DNA from: Tamarix chinensis | Taxonomy: Eukaryota > Streptophyta > Magnoliopsida > Caryophyllales > Tamaricaceae | DNA: 64,000 nucleotides | Assembly: GCA_030549775.1 (NCBI GenBank) | Contig: CM060173.1 | Span: 6,484,501-6,548,500, forward strand | Direction: 5' to 3' | Shown: piece after piece, positions 22,391 to 32,132 of the stretch | Layout: each line of letters opens with the position of its first letter | Numbering within the stretch: position 1 is the first letter of the stretch | The notes under the pieces: model-generated | The model's database searches: none | The model's input: the letters and a program-made list of their open reading frames with translations, nothing else | Told to the model about the DNA's origin: nothing | Program-made: the position numbers and the translations under genes

Positions 22391-22832
22391 TGGAGACGAC
22401 GTTAGATGGAAGCTTAAAAAATGGAGATGGCAACTGCAAGTAGCAAAAATGGAGAAAGTGTGAGCAGCAAAGGTAAATGATACGAGTCCAGCACCAAAAA
22501 TGGAGACGAGACCAACCAAAAATAGAGACTACAATGACCAAAAATGGAGATGACAGCAAAATGGAAGGAGACTATGGGTTGGGGCAGACGGAGGCTTATT
22601 TACGAATTTTTTTTAAATGCATGACGTATCTTGAAAATTTTTTACAAAATAGAAGTTATTTCTAAAAGTAGTTAAAATTTACTTTTGGTTTATTACTTTT
22701 AGAAAGTAATTTTAATTAATGACTTTTCTATAATAAATTTTTAGAAGTAAAACTAAATACTTATTTTAATCTAAAATTACTTTTAATAATTACTTTCATA
22801 AAAAATCACTTTTCAAAAGTTAAACCAAACAT
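22387..22832 (-). repeat. Right arm of the long terminal inverted repeat
   Basis: Inverted partner of 4177-4617. It retains the outer TGTTTGGTTTAAC end that the left arm has lost. The CAAAAATGGAG words are the reverse complement of the CTCCATTTTTG words in the left arm. Confidence 0.75.
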
Positions 22833-23490
22833 AACCTTAGTTTGGATAAATCAAAAACCAGATCATCTTATCAAACTTGAATATTCACCACTTGTGTTGG
22901 CTGAAGGATAAACAATAGCAGGACTTAAGGAAGAGGACTTGAATCACAAATCTTTAATTTGGCAATTTTTACCGGAAGGAATGATATGTGGATCAAGAAT
23001 CTCTTGTTATCGGACTGAAAACTTTATTAAATCTAATTATCCCCATGCATCGGCGTAATCGTAGCTGTTTTATTTTGGTTGAATTTAGATTATCGAGGGC
23101 CTTAATCTCTTAATTACTTGCAGTGTTACTATTAATTAACTTTTCACCCGGTCATTTATGCGCTACCTTTCACATACTTTAAGCTATTATGCCAGTGGGA
23201 ATGCTAGCGGAAACGATGCACATATGGATTATATGTCACATCAAATGACTGATATAATTCTGCGACCGAATTGCTTTTATTTTTGAAAAGAAGTATCAAT
23301 AAGAGGAGTTCTTATGCGGTGGTTACCGAGGGTGTCGTTTCAAAAAAAAATACGCCGTCGTCACGACTCACGAGGCTTTACTGGAACAAACTAACAAAAG
23401 GCATAAACGTAGAAGTCATCTTAGAAATTAATTGCATTCCGAAAAAAGATCTCAATATCGTATTCGTCTAGAAGAAAATTAAAAATTTTA
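22833..23490. repeat. Segmental repeat, copy B (right part)
   Basis: From TTAGTTTGGATAAATC this matches 1729-2370 of copy A closely, through TGGATCAAGAATCTCTT and CGTATTCGTCTAGAAG. A 66-codon reading frame at 23271-23471 lies inside it and is disrupted in copy A by a poly-A run, so it is not convincing. Confidence 0.8.
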
Positions 23491-24266
23491 TTTTTGTTAT
23501 AAAATTATAGAATGAACACTTATAATTTTAAAATTAAAATTTATTAAATTTAATTATTTTATAAATATAATTTATAAATATTTAATTATTTTAATTTTAA
23601 TTTATTTTATAGATTTATTGATGATTTTGATTTTATATTAAAATGTAATTAATTATTGTCAATGTAAATTATTTTAGATAAATTTATTTACGGTTATAAT
23701 TTTATTATATTCATATAATTTTAATTTTTATTTAATAAAAATATATTTTTATTCTTTCTCACATTTTAGATTTATTTTTTATTATAATTTTATTGTGTGG
23801 TTATTTCGTTAACAAATTAAATTATTTAAATTATAATTTTTTTTAAATAGTAAAATTATTTTAATAATTTTTTTCATATACTATATTTTTGACTTTAAAT
23901 TTATCCAATTTTAAGAGCTGTTAAGATCGTCTAAAAGTTTTAAATGAAAAAAATTTCGTAACGTATTTATACTTTTCCTTCTTAAATAATTTTCTTTTTT
24001 CATTTTATCATTTTTGGCTTGGAGAGGATCATTTTTAAAAATTATTTAAATTAATTCTGGTATCTTAGAATTCGATTTAAATATTTTCTTATATAGTTTT
24101 AAATTTTGTTTAGGTCTTATTATGTATTTTCATAAATAATATAAATCTTAGTGTTTGTTAGTATTTTCTTTCAAAAAAATTTCTAAAATTCTTTAAATAG
24201 CTTTTATATTGATTTCATCAAATAAAATTTATTTATAAATATTTTTCAAGTATTATATATATATAT
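23491..24266. other. AT-rich spacer upstream of B3 copy 1
   Basis: About 80% AT with no gene. The last 100 bases before 24395 are pyrimidine-rich (TTTTCTTTTTCTTCTTCTCT), as in plant 5' leaders or the tail of an intron. Confidence 0.4.
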
Positions 24267-24407
24267 ATGCTAGAAAAAGAACCCAATACCCAATATGTCC
24301 CCTCTTTTCTTTTTCTTCTTCTCTCTTCTTCTTTTATCTTCTCCTCTCGTCACCCCCATCCCCCACCAGTGTGCATCAGGTTCTATACTCTCCAAGGATC
24401 ATCGACA

Positions 24408-25128
24408 ATGTCTGATGTTGCCACTGAGGTCTCAATCAAGATAGCTAACGCTTTTGGAGGGATGAAGATGAATGATTTAGCTGTCGACGCGGCTGCTTTA
24501 AGTTCAAGCGCCGTTCCAAGGTGGCCTAAAGATTGTAAAAAAAGAAGTAAGGCTTCCTAGCTCCTCCCATGATTTGCTAATAATTAATAATAATTGGTCA
24601 TGAATCACAATTGCATCAGGTTCCTCTACGATGACAACGTCTGATGATGCCACCGACGTCGAAATCATAGCTGCAGCTGAGACTCTTCTGTTGATGAAGA
24701 AGAATGCTTTTGCTCCTAAGGAGGAGCCTGCCCCGCCGCCGCCGCATCTGTCCGAAGAGCGAATGTGTCATTTAATCGATGCTCTGGGTGGCACTTATAA
24801 CAGAAAGTTCATATTTCAAAAGAACTTGAGAGAAACCGACGTTAAGAAGGTCGAGAATCGTCTCAACATGCCTTGTGACAAGGTTGATGATCGGGGGTTC
24901 CAGACAGATGACGAGAAGCAAACTTTGAACAAGGATCAGGGCGAGACACGTTACCCAGCAATAATAGTGAGATTGATAGAGCCTTCCGGTGACAAGAGTT
25001 GTATTCGGCTCAAGAGGTGGAAGATTGGGAAAATTCAAAACTATGTGCTAACCACCAACTGGCATGCACTTGTTCAGAAGCATGAGATTAAGGCTGGTAT
25101 TAATCTCAGCATTCTGTCGTACGTTTAG
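24408..25128 (+). CDS. B3-domain (DUF313-like) protein, copy 1, C-terminally truncated
   Basis: Exon 1 is 24408-24546 and exon 2 is 24620-25128. The 73-base intron is GTAAGG...CATCAG with phase 1 on both sides. Exon 1 encodes MSDVATEV and PRWPKDCKKR. Exon 2 holds the domain, with KFIFQKNLRETDVKK, LNMPCDKV, RGFQTDDEKQTLN and HLKRW-like RLKRWKIGK with YVLTTNWHALVQKH. This pattern fits the plant B3 DNA-binding barrel of the At1g05920/DUF313 type, a nuclear protein. Relative to copy 2 an extra ACGT at 25121-25124 creates a stop (LSYV), losing the last strand (SFRYDHGKLGMAL). The protein is about 215 residues and its DNA binding is doubtful. The open frame extends upstream to 24267, but that part is low-complexity. 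Confidence 0.6.
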
Positions 25129-25440
25129 GTATGATCATGGCAAACTTGGCATGGCCCTGGTTAATTAAGAGCTCGCCAGGTACTAATGTAAGTAAAGTAG
25201 CTAGCTAGACAGCCAGCCAGCCCGGAGATCTATGTAGCCAGGGCTGATCTGTGTGTGCTTGTTTGAATGATTACGTACGTACGTACGATTAAGTATTTAT
25301 AATGGTGTCCTGACGTTGTACTTTGATTTTGCCTGTGGTTCTGGGCGTATGGATGCCGGGTCTTCCATCTCCTTGGTTATTATATGTATATTTTGCATTT
25401 TCTCTCATGAACTGATACTTCAAATCCTGAGCTGATCAGA
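25129..25440 (+). other. 3' flank of B3 copy 1
   Basis: Matches the 3' flanks of copies 2 (30351-30620) and 3 (58419-58680): the GTAAGTAAAGTAGCTAGCTAG word, GTACGTACGATTAA, and GGTTCTGG(G/T)CGTATG. Presumed 3' untranslated DNA. Confidence 0.6.
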
Positions 25441-26662
25441 TAAATTAGAGACACATAATTCTAGCCTAATATATATCTAGGTAACTAACTCAAACAGGGT
25501 AACTGGTACATGCAAATTCAGGTTGCTTAGGTTTGAATTATGATTTTTGTAACTCAGCTAAGAATTCAATCTTTTTTTATTTTTATTTTTTCTTTCCTCT
25601 TATCTATCTCTCTTCAATTGATTTTTATCTTCTACATTTATGAATGATTGTCTTACAAGAACAATAATAACAATAATAATATTATTATCTATACAATTAT
25701 TTTTTTAATAATAATTTTATTATTATTTTCTTTAAAATATTATAATGAAACCTAATGCAGGTATTACTAGAAACATGAATAAAATATAAAATATTAAGGT
25801 TCGTAATAGTGTTGTTATTAATATTAGTGAAATCAATAATAATATTAAATTTATTATTGCTAATAATAATATTAATATTCATAATAATAATATTTTAACT
25901 TTAGTAGTAATTTTATTACTAATTACTAATTAATATTAATAATAATGATATTATTAATAATTATAGTATTATAATTTTTTGAATATTAATATTAATTAAC
26001 AAAAATCCTAATAATAAAGTTAATTATCATAATATTAATGATATTAATAATATTTTCATTTATACTAACAATAATAATATTAATATCATTAGTAAATATT
26101 ATTTTTATTAATATTAGTGTTGATAAATGTTAATAAAATTTATGAAATATCAATATTATTATTATGATTAAAAATAACAAGCATATTATTATTATTGCTA
26201 ATAATATTAATACTCTTATTAAATGTATTATTAATAATAATTTTTTAATTGGAAAACATGTAGAACATACTAATATACATTCATATAAAAAAAAACTCAG
26301 AAAATATAGTTGTGTTTGTTTTTATTGTTAAACAATCATCTTTTCTAGTTTTTCAATTAGAAAATTGAAACACGGAAGTTATAAACTTTTTTTTAACAAA
26401 AACCTAATTTTTTTAATAAAAAAAATAACCTCGTTTTTTCAAATAAAATGTACCCTAAAGATTTTTTTTTTCTTTTACCTTATTTTATACGCCACTTATA
26501 AAGCCATGTAGACTAGTAAAAAGAGTACCGTTAGACTTTCATACTCCCTCCATATAAGAAAAAAAGAATTTTTTTTTTTGTTTTTTAGGAGCTAATAAAA
26601 ATAATATTAAAGTTTTAACGCGGCATTTGTTGGAAAACAACCGGCTATTTAATGTTTAGATA

Positions 26663-26712
<50 letters not shown>

Positions 26713-26830
26713 GATAGAAGCAAAAATTAAGTTTTAACATTTTTAAGATAATTTTTAGGATAAAAATTTAGTGCTGAAATAATATAAATCTTAAATGAGT
26801 ATACCTAATTATTATGGTAGACTCATCAAG
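25441..26830. repeat. AT-rich AAT-trinucleotide segment, unit 2
   Basis: Dominated by AAT/ATT and TTAATATTA words, with no gene. It aligns with 47870-49030 upstream of B3 copy 3, including TTATTATTATTTTCT near 25722 and AGCGTTGGTGAGCTTGGAAA at the end. An (AT)n tract at 26661-26706 is specific to this copy. TACTCCCTCCATATAAG at 26540 looks like a Stowaway MITE end. Confidence 0.65.
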
Positions 26831-29261
26831 TCATCAATTGCCAGCGTTGGTGAGCTTGGAAACGTGGGGGTAAACCTCCGACGTGTATCGAAAAAGAAAG
26901 GACGTTCTTGCAGAAATTTGGAGACAGTTTTACAAAGGTAGTTGTTATTCATAAAATAAAAATTTTTTATTTAGAAAATATTATTACATAATTTATCAAA
27001 ATTATTGAAGCTTTTTGTTTCGACCATCTTTCTTCTCTCCCTTCTCTCGCATTTTTTTTCCCCACTATCTTTTTCATCTTCCTTCTCTCTTTAACGGGTC
27101 AAGAAAAAACAAATTCTATCTTAAGATAAGTAATTAATATTTTTTTATTAATAAATTTTTTTCTATTATAAAATATGCTAAATTATGTTATAAATTTTTG
27201 AGTTTAATTAAAATTATTTGTTTAAATTTTTTTATTTAATTATAAATTTATGAGTTTAAATTTTAATTTTTTAATAATTTATATTATAGATTTAGTATAT
27301 GAAATATTTTTTATTATAGATAAAAAAATTTAATTTAATTATAAATGTGTTTATTGAATTTTTTTTTATTATGTAACCAAATTTTAGATCCCAAAAAAAA
27401 AGGCCGATATCGACTTTAACAATTTTAGCTCGTGTGAGAGATTGATTTCAGTAATAGGTGGCGGCGGTGGCGTTGGATTCAGCAATTTCTGCCAGTGTGG
27501 GGCCTGACTTTAACAAAATCTAGCGGTGGATGTTCGTTGGTGGCGGTGGGGCCTGGCTTCGACAGAATTTGCCGATGCTTTCTATCATCCTTTTCCACGT
27601 AACGGCGTAATGCTACGTAAGTGGTACACAACGTTACGTTAGAATAGAATAGACCGACTCCACTCCTATGAAAAAATTTATCTTGAAAAAGTTTTAGATT
27701 TTCATCGCCTTCCTTTTACAATTCTAAACCCAAATTTATATACTAATTATTTATTAAATAACTGGACAAAACCTACACAATTTTTTTTGTATAAAATATT
27801 ATTAAATTTTAATTTCTAGAAAATTTGTACTATGTTAACATTTGTTTGAGACAAACTTAATTTTTATATTTCCACCTAATTTATGTAATTTTGAATAGCT
27901 TTTTTTTTCTTTAAATTAAAGATGCATCCCATTCATAAAAAGAGGGTTTCCTACTAATAATATATGTAGTTATAATTTTTATGATGAAACATTAAATAAA
28001 TTTATAGATAACATATCTCATATTATCCTTCATCGATATGAAAAATGCGTGTATCCTATAAGTAATAATTGGATACTTCTTTTGCTTCGGCAATATGTAC
28101 CGATCTTAGGGTAATAATCAAAGTTTAGGGTTTTGTATTAACTATAATTTTAATAATGTTTATTAATAATATTTTGTTAATTATATTTATATTAATTATA
28201 TTTTTTTTAATTATGGTTAATTTGATTAAATTTATCAACTATATTTTTAGATCTATTATACTCTATTAATTATTGACTATGCTATACTATTTTAATTAAA
28301 TATAGGTTTGGTAAATTATCTCTTTATTCTAGGGTTTTGATTATTTTTAGGATGTGTAATTATATATGTTAATTATGGTTTATTAATTATATTAATTATG
28401 CTATAATATTTTAATTAAATATAGGTTTGATATTATAGATATATTTATAATAGATGTTGATTGAAATTATTTTTATTTACAAATAATTTAAATTAGTTAA
28501 AAAAAAAATTAAAATATTTAGGGCAAGGAAGGGTTGACACTAGCAAGGCATGCTTCGGCAGATTGTGCCGATGGCATTGCCCATGCTTCGGCACATCCTC
28601 CCGATGGCACGACAATTGCTATGACAGATCTGGTCGGTACGGGGCAGAAGGTAACGACAAATACTATTGATGTTGGGTTAGTATAGTCGGTAAAAATAGT
28701 CGGTGTTGGAGTATGATCGATAAAAATTGTCGTGCGGGGAGGTCAATTTCTGGTTTTATTTTCCGTCGAGTAAAAAAAAATATATTTCTAAATAACAAAA
28801 CCCTTTTACAAAATGGGGATAGGAGCATCCAGCCAATCAAAACCCTCGCCTCGATCAACCGACATGTGGACGTGTGACTTTCCCTAAATTTTTGGATACC
28901 AAAATTAAGTACTAAAAGCTTCCGACTATTTTTTATTTAATTTAAAAAAAATTATTAATAATTTAAAACAACTAAGATAAATAGTAATTTTAATTAATTA
29001 ATTATTTTTAATTTTAATAAATTTAGTCTATATTTTAGAAATATATATAATATGTGTGTGTATGTGTGTGTGTGTATACATACAATATATATAATTTTTG
29101 TTACCTTTATTGCTATCTTTATTTCTTTATTTCTTTTTTTCAAATATAACGTTTTCCTGTCCCCGTCGACCTTCCTCGCGACGTTGAAAACTAGTGAAGA
29201 CCACATAACCACAAAAAAGTGCATACCTAAAAAAGCCGATTAAGTATGGTTATTCTATAAA
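26831..29261. other. Spacer upstream of B3 copy 2
   Basis: No gene is seen. At 27455-27600 two imperfect copies of a GGTGGCGGTGG...TTTGCCGATG-like unit lie in an AT-rich background, and at 28545-28610 CATGCTTCGGCA...CCGATGGCA occurs twice. Only the outer ends match unit 3, so 26900-29200 looks like inserted repeat DNA. A short (TG)n lies at 29053-29072. Confidence 0.45.
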
Positions 29262-29572
29262 TTCAGCGGTGCAGTACGGTCCTTATTAGGAACTCAGAAT
29301 TGAGTGTGGATTGTTTTCTATTACCGGAATACGGTGAGTTCCCTGTGTTGTGAAAAGTTAATTGATCTTCTATATACTCCACAGAGCTTCTGTACATATC
29401 ATCGTAGGTATGATCATTAATTATTTGCTGACGTTGATTGCATCAATTTAATGCTATAAATATACTACTAGATATTATATTTGTAACATTAATTCAAATT
29501 TTGGTACAATATATATACATATTATATATGCATGGGTGCATCAGGTTTTATATCCTCCGAGGATCATCGATA
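29262..29572 (+). promoter_or_regulatory. Possible 5' leader exon and leader intron of B3 copy 2
   Basis: CGGTCCTTATTAGGAACTCA through GGAATACG ends at GTGAGTTCC, a good splice donor. The matching stretch upstream of copy 3 (49555-49625) also keeps the donor, despite differences around it. Together with the acceptor-like GCATCAG just before the first coding exon, this suggests a spliced 5' leader. It is an inference; no TATA box is assigned. Confidence 0.35.
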
Positions 29573-30350
29573 ATGTCTGATGTTGCCACTGAGGTCGCAA
29601 TCAAGATAGCTAAGGCTTTTGGAGGGATGAAGAAGAATGATTTTGTTGTTGAATCGGCTGCTTTAAGTTCAAGCGACGTTCCAAGGTGGCCCAAAGATTG
29701 TAAAAAAAGAAGTAAGGCTTCCTAGCTCCTCCCATGATTTGCTAATAATTAATAATAATTGGTCATGAATCACAATTGCATCAGGTTCCTCTACGATGAC
29801 AACGTCTGATGATGCCACCGACGTCGAAATCATAGCTGCAGCTGAGACTCTTATGTTGATGAAGAAGGATGCTTTTGCTCCTCAGGAGGAGCCTGCACCG
29901 CTGTCGCCGCATCTGTCCGAAGAGCGAATGTGTCAGTTAATCGATGCTCTGGGTGGCACTTATAACAGAAAGTTCATATTTCAAAAGAACTTGAGAGAAA
30001 CCGACGTTAAGAAGGTCGAGAATCGTCTCAACATGCCTTGTGACAAGGTTGATGATCGGGGGTTCCTGACAGATGACGAGAAGCAAACTTTGAACAAGGG
30101 TCGGGGCGAGACACGTTACCCAGCAATAATAGTGAGATTGATAGAGCCTTCCGGTGACGAGAGTTGTATTCATCTCAAGAGGTGGAAGATTGGGAAAATT
30201 CAAAACTATGTGCTAACCACCGAGTGGCATGCACTTGTTCAGAAGCATGAGATTAAGGCTGGTACTAATGTCCGCATTCTGTCGTTTAGGTATGATCATG
30301 GCAAACTTGGCATGGCCCTGCAGGTTAGGAGCTCGCCAGGTACTATGTAA
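29573..30350 (+). CDS. B3-domain (DUF313-like) protein, copy 2, intact
   Basis: Exon 1 is 29573-29711 and exon 2 is 29785-30350, with a 73-base GT-AG intron of phase 1. Joined, they give 234 residues with no stop. Residues about 1-46 are an acidic leader (MSDVATEVAIKIAKAFGGMK) ending PRWPKDCKKR. Residues 51-80 repeat that pattern (TSDDATDVEIIAAAETL). The B3 barrel follows at about 95-230: KFIFQKNLRETDVKK, LNMPCDKVDDRGFLTDDEK, YPAIIVRLIEPSGD, HLKRWKIGK, YVLTTEWHALVQKH, and TNVRILSFRYDHGKLGMAL. The family consists of plant DNA-binding or DNA-binding-like proteins acting in the nucleus, often in tandem clusters. The target is unknown. This is the best candidate for a working gene in the window. 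Confidence 0.7.
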
Positions 30351-31395
30351 GTAAAGTAGCTAGCTAGCCAGCCAGCCAGCCCGGAGATGTAACTAGCTAG
30401 CGTTGATCTGTGCGTGCCGGTTTGAATGATTACGTACTTACGCACGATTAATTTTTCTTTTATGGTTTTCTGACGTTGTACTTTGATTTTGGTTGTGGTT
30501 CTGGTCGTATGCATGCCCCGTGTTCCATCTCCTTGGTTCTTGTACGTATATTTTGCTTGTGTACTCTTTATTTTTTATCTTCTACTATGTTGTGATCATT
30601 CCAGCATTACTTCAGTGAAATCACTTTTCACAGTCTTCCTCAATTTTCCTATCTCTTTTCTGTTGGGCAATGGCAGAACTCAAGCTTCTATTTGCTGAGT
30701 TTTGGTATCCCACATTGTAAGAAATATTTATATTAACTAGTTTTTATATTCCCCCACTCTATGGTTTATTTGAATTAAAGGCTTGAACTGTTTGAGTGGG
30801 CCTACGGATTGGACTATGTCACGCATGCCGTTGCCCACCTGCCCGTCCGGTCCAGGCTCGGTGTGAGTACAAGGCCCAACTTTTGAATTTCGACGATTTT
30901 TCTTTTCTCTGGAACGTGGCAACCATTCGTATGAAGGGTTGAGACGTTTAAGATTTGTTCCTTTTATTTTTAACCGATTTATTCTTCTATTTTTTGAATA
31001 TATGTGTGTGTGTGTGTGTGTGAAGGAAGAAGAATGTATATATAATTTTTTCGATCCGTCGAACAAGCATTTTCTTTGATCTTTCCTGGACAAAGTTCTG
31101 CAATTTCAATCCTTATATCTCGAGTGCACGAGACCAAGGACGTTGTGTAAACCTTTGGAGGTGGACCGACCGTGAAGGAATCTACACCGAAGTCTTATTG
31201 ATATTCACTTCAGGGCAGTGAATCGGTTTCACGACACAACAAAATACATAAGTATAATCACTATGGTTTTCTGTTTCGTTCAGTTTTCTGTCTCTGCGTA
31301 TGCTTCGGTTTTATATTTTTTCCTACATTTTCTGCTCCACGTACTATGTTTTTCGTCTGTATCATAAATTCTAATTAACACCCCGATCAACTGAC
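30351..31395. other. 3' flank and downstream spacer of B3 copy 2
   Basis: The first 270 bases match the flanks of copies 1 and 3. Later it has a (GT)n tract near 31005-31021 and the word CACCCCGATCAACTGACTC, shared with unit 3 near 58773. No further gene on the plus strand. Confidence 0.5.
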
Positions 31396-31487
31396 TCTAT
31401 AAAAGAGAAAGGGAGAGAGAGACAGAGAGAGATTGATTTTTTTGGTGGCAGGCAGAATATAAATTTGTGCTTTTGAATTCTGTAACT

Positions 31488-31778
31488 TCAAAAAAATATT
31501 GCGTAAGATTGGAAGCGAGCGAGGGCATTGGAGAAAGCATGTGAGAGACCGCGGCAGAGTTCTTCCAAGTAGAGAGGGTTGACTGAAACTGAAGATTGAG
31601 GTCGCTGGAACGGCGACGTGCAGGAGGAAGGAGGAGGAGAATTCGGTGTTGAACGGTGGCGGACGATGACAGGAGATTCTTGGAAGATGACGACAGAGCC
31701 GGAGGAAGGGATTCCAGGTGAAGAGGATAGATCATCGCTGTTCTGGTCGTATACATTTGTACCATCCCCACCCCACAA
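31488..31778 (-). CDS. Unknown small ORF conserved in unit 3
   Basis: A 96-codon minus-strand frame from ATG 31778 encodes MWGGDGTNVYDQNSDDLSSS, then VVIFQESPVIVRHRSTP and LEELCRGLSHAFSNALARFQ. The composition looks protein-like (acidic, then Ser/Pro-rich, then a short helix), unlike nearby low-complexity frames. Part of it recurs in unit 3, split by the Copia element at 58956: HAFSNALAHFQ on one side and matching DNA at 63947-64000 on the other. It could be a first exon or a small gene running opposite to B3. I do not recognise it. Confidence 0.35.
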   Translation of the reverse strand: MWGGDGTNVYDQNSDDLSSSPGIPSSGSVVIFQESPVIVRHRSTPNSPPPSSCTSPFQRPQSSVSVNPLYLEELCRGLSHAFSNALARFQSYAIFF

Positions 31779-32132
31779 AAGGACAATGCTTTAACTAGAA
31801 GAATGTCTTAAAGCAGAGTGGGGAGTAGCAAATTGTGAGGCGTGGCGTAGGCCGTGGGGTGTGGGAAAGTAAAGAGAGACATTTTACTGAGTTTTTTTTT
31901 TTCTTTTTTCCTCCCTTCTTATAATAGATGGGTTGCTGGGCTCATTTTGGGCTTTACTATTATTATAATATATGTATTCAGATGTTCCTTGGCTACATCT
32001 GTATTTATTACACACAAGAGAAGATGCAATGCTCGATGGGTCAACCGGTGGGCTTCCCGGTCCAAATATCGGCATTATGCAGTGGATCGACCCAGTAAAA
32101 ACAGGGAAACCGCCGGACATTAAAAATTTTTA

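Larger units (their letters stand above)
4177..22832. mobile_element. Long-TIR DNA element hosting a CACTA insertion
   Basis: The two ends are long inverted arms (4177-4617 and 22387-22832) flanked by the two halves of segmental copy B. Without the nested CACTA element the host is about 2.3 kb. It holds a minus-strand exon-intron-like fragment (21310-22390), as Pack-type elements do. No transposase belonging to this element is seen. The outermost bases are AGGTT and AACCT. A clear target duplication is not visible, so MULE, hAT and PIF classes cannot be separated. Confidence 0.6.

Noticed and set aside
22177..22443. 88-codon plus-strand frame rich in Lys/Asn
   Set aside because: It lies opposite the leader-like part of the captured gene fragment and into the TIR arm; its low-complexity composition fits a shadow.
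24772..25038. 88-codon minus-strand frame opposite B3 exon 2, repeated at 29937 and 58008
   Set aside because: It is the shadow of the conserved B3 coding strand and recurs only because that strand is conserved.
31397..31786. 129-codon minus-strand frame overlapping the 96-codon ORF
   Set aside because: It ends in a Ser-Leu run from a GA/CT tract and has no protein-like pattern; the overlapping 96-codon frame is the better reading.
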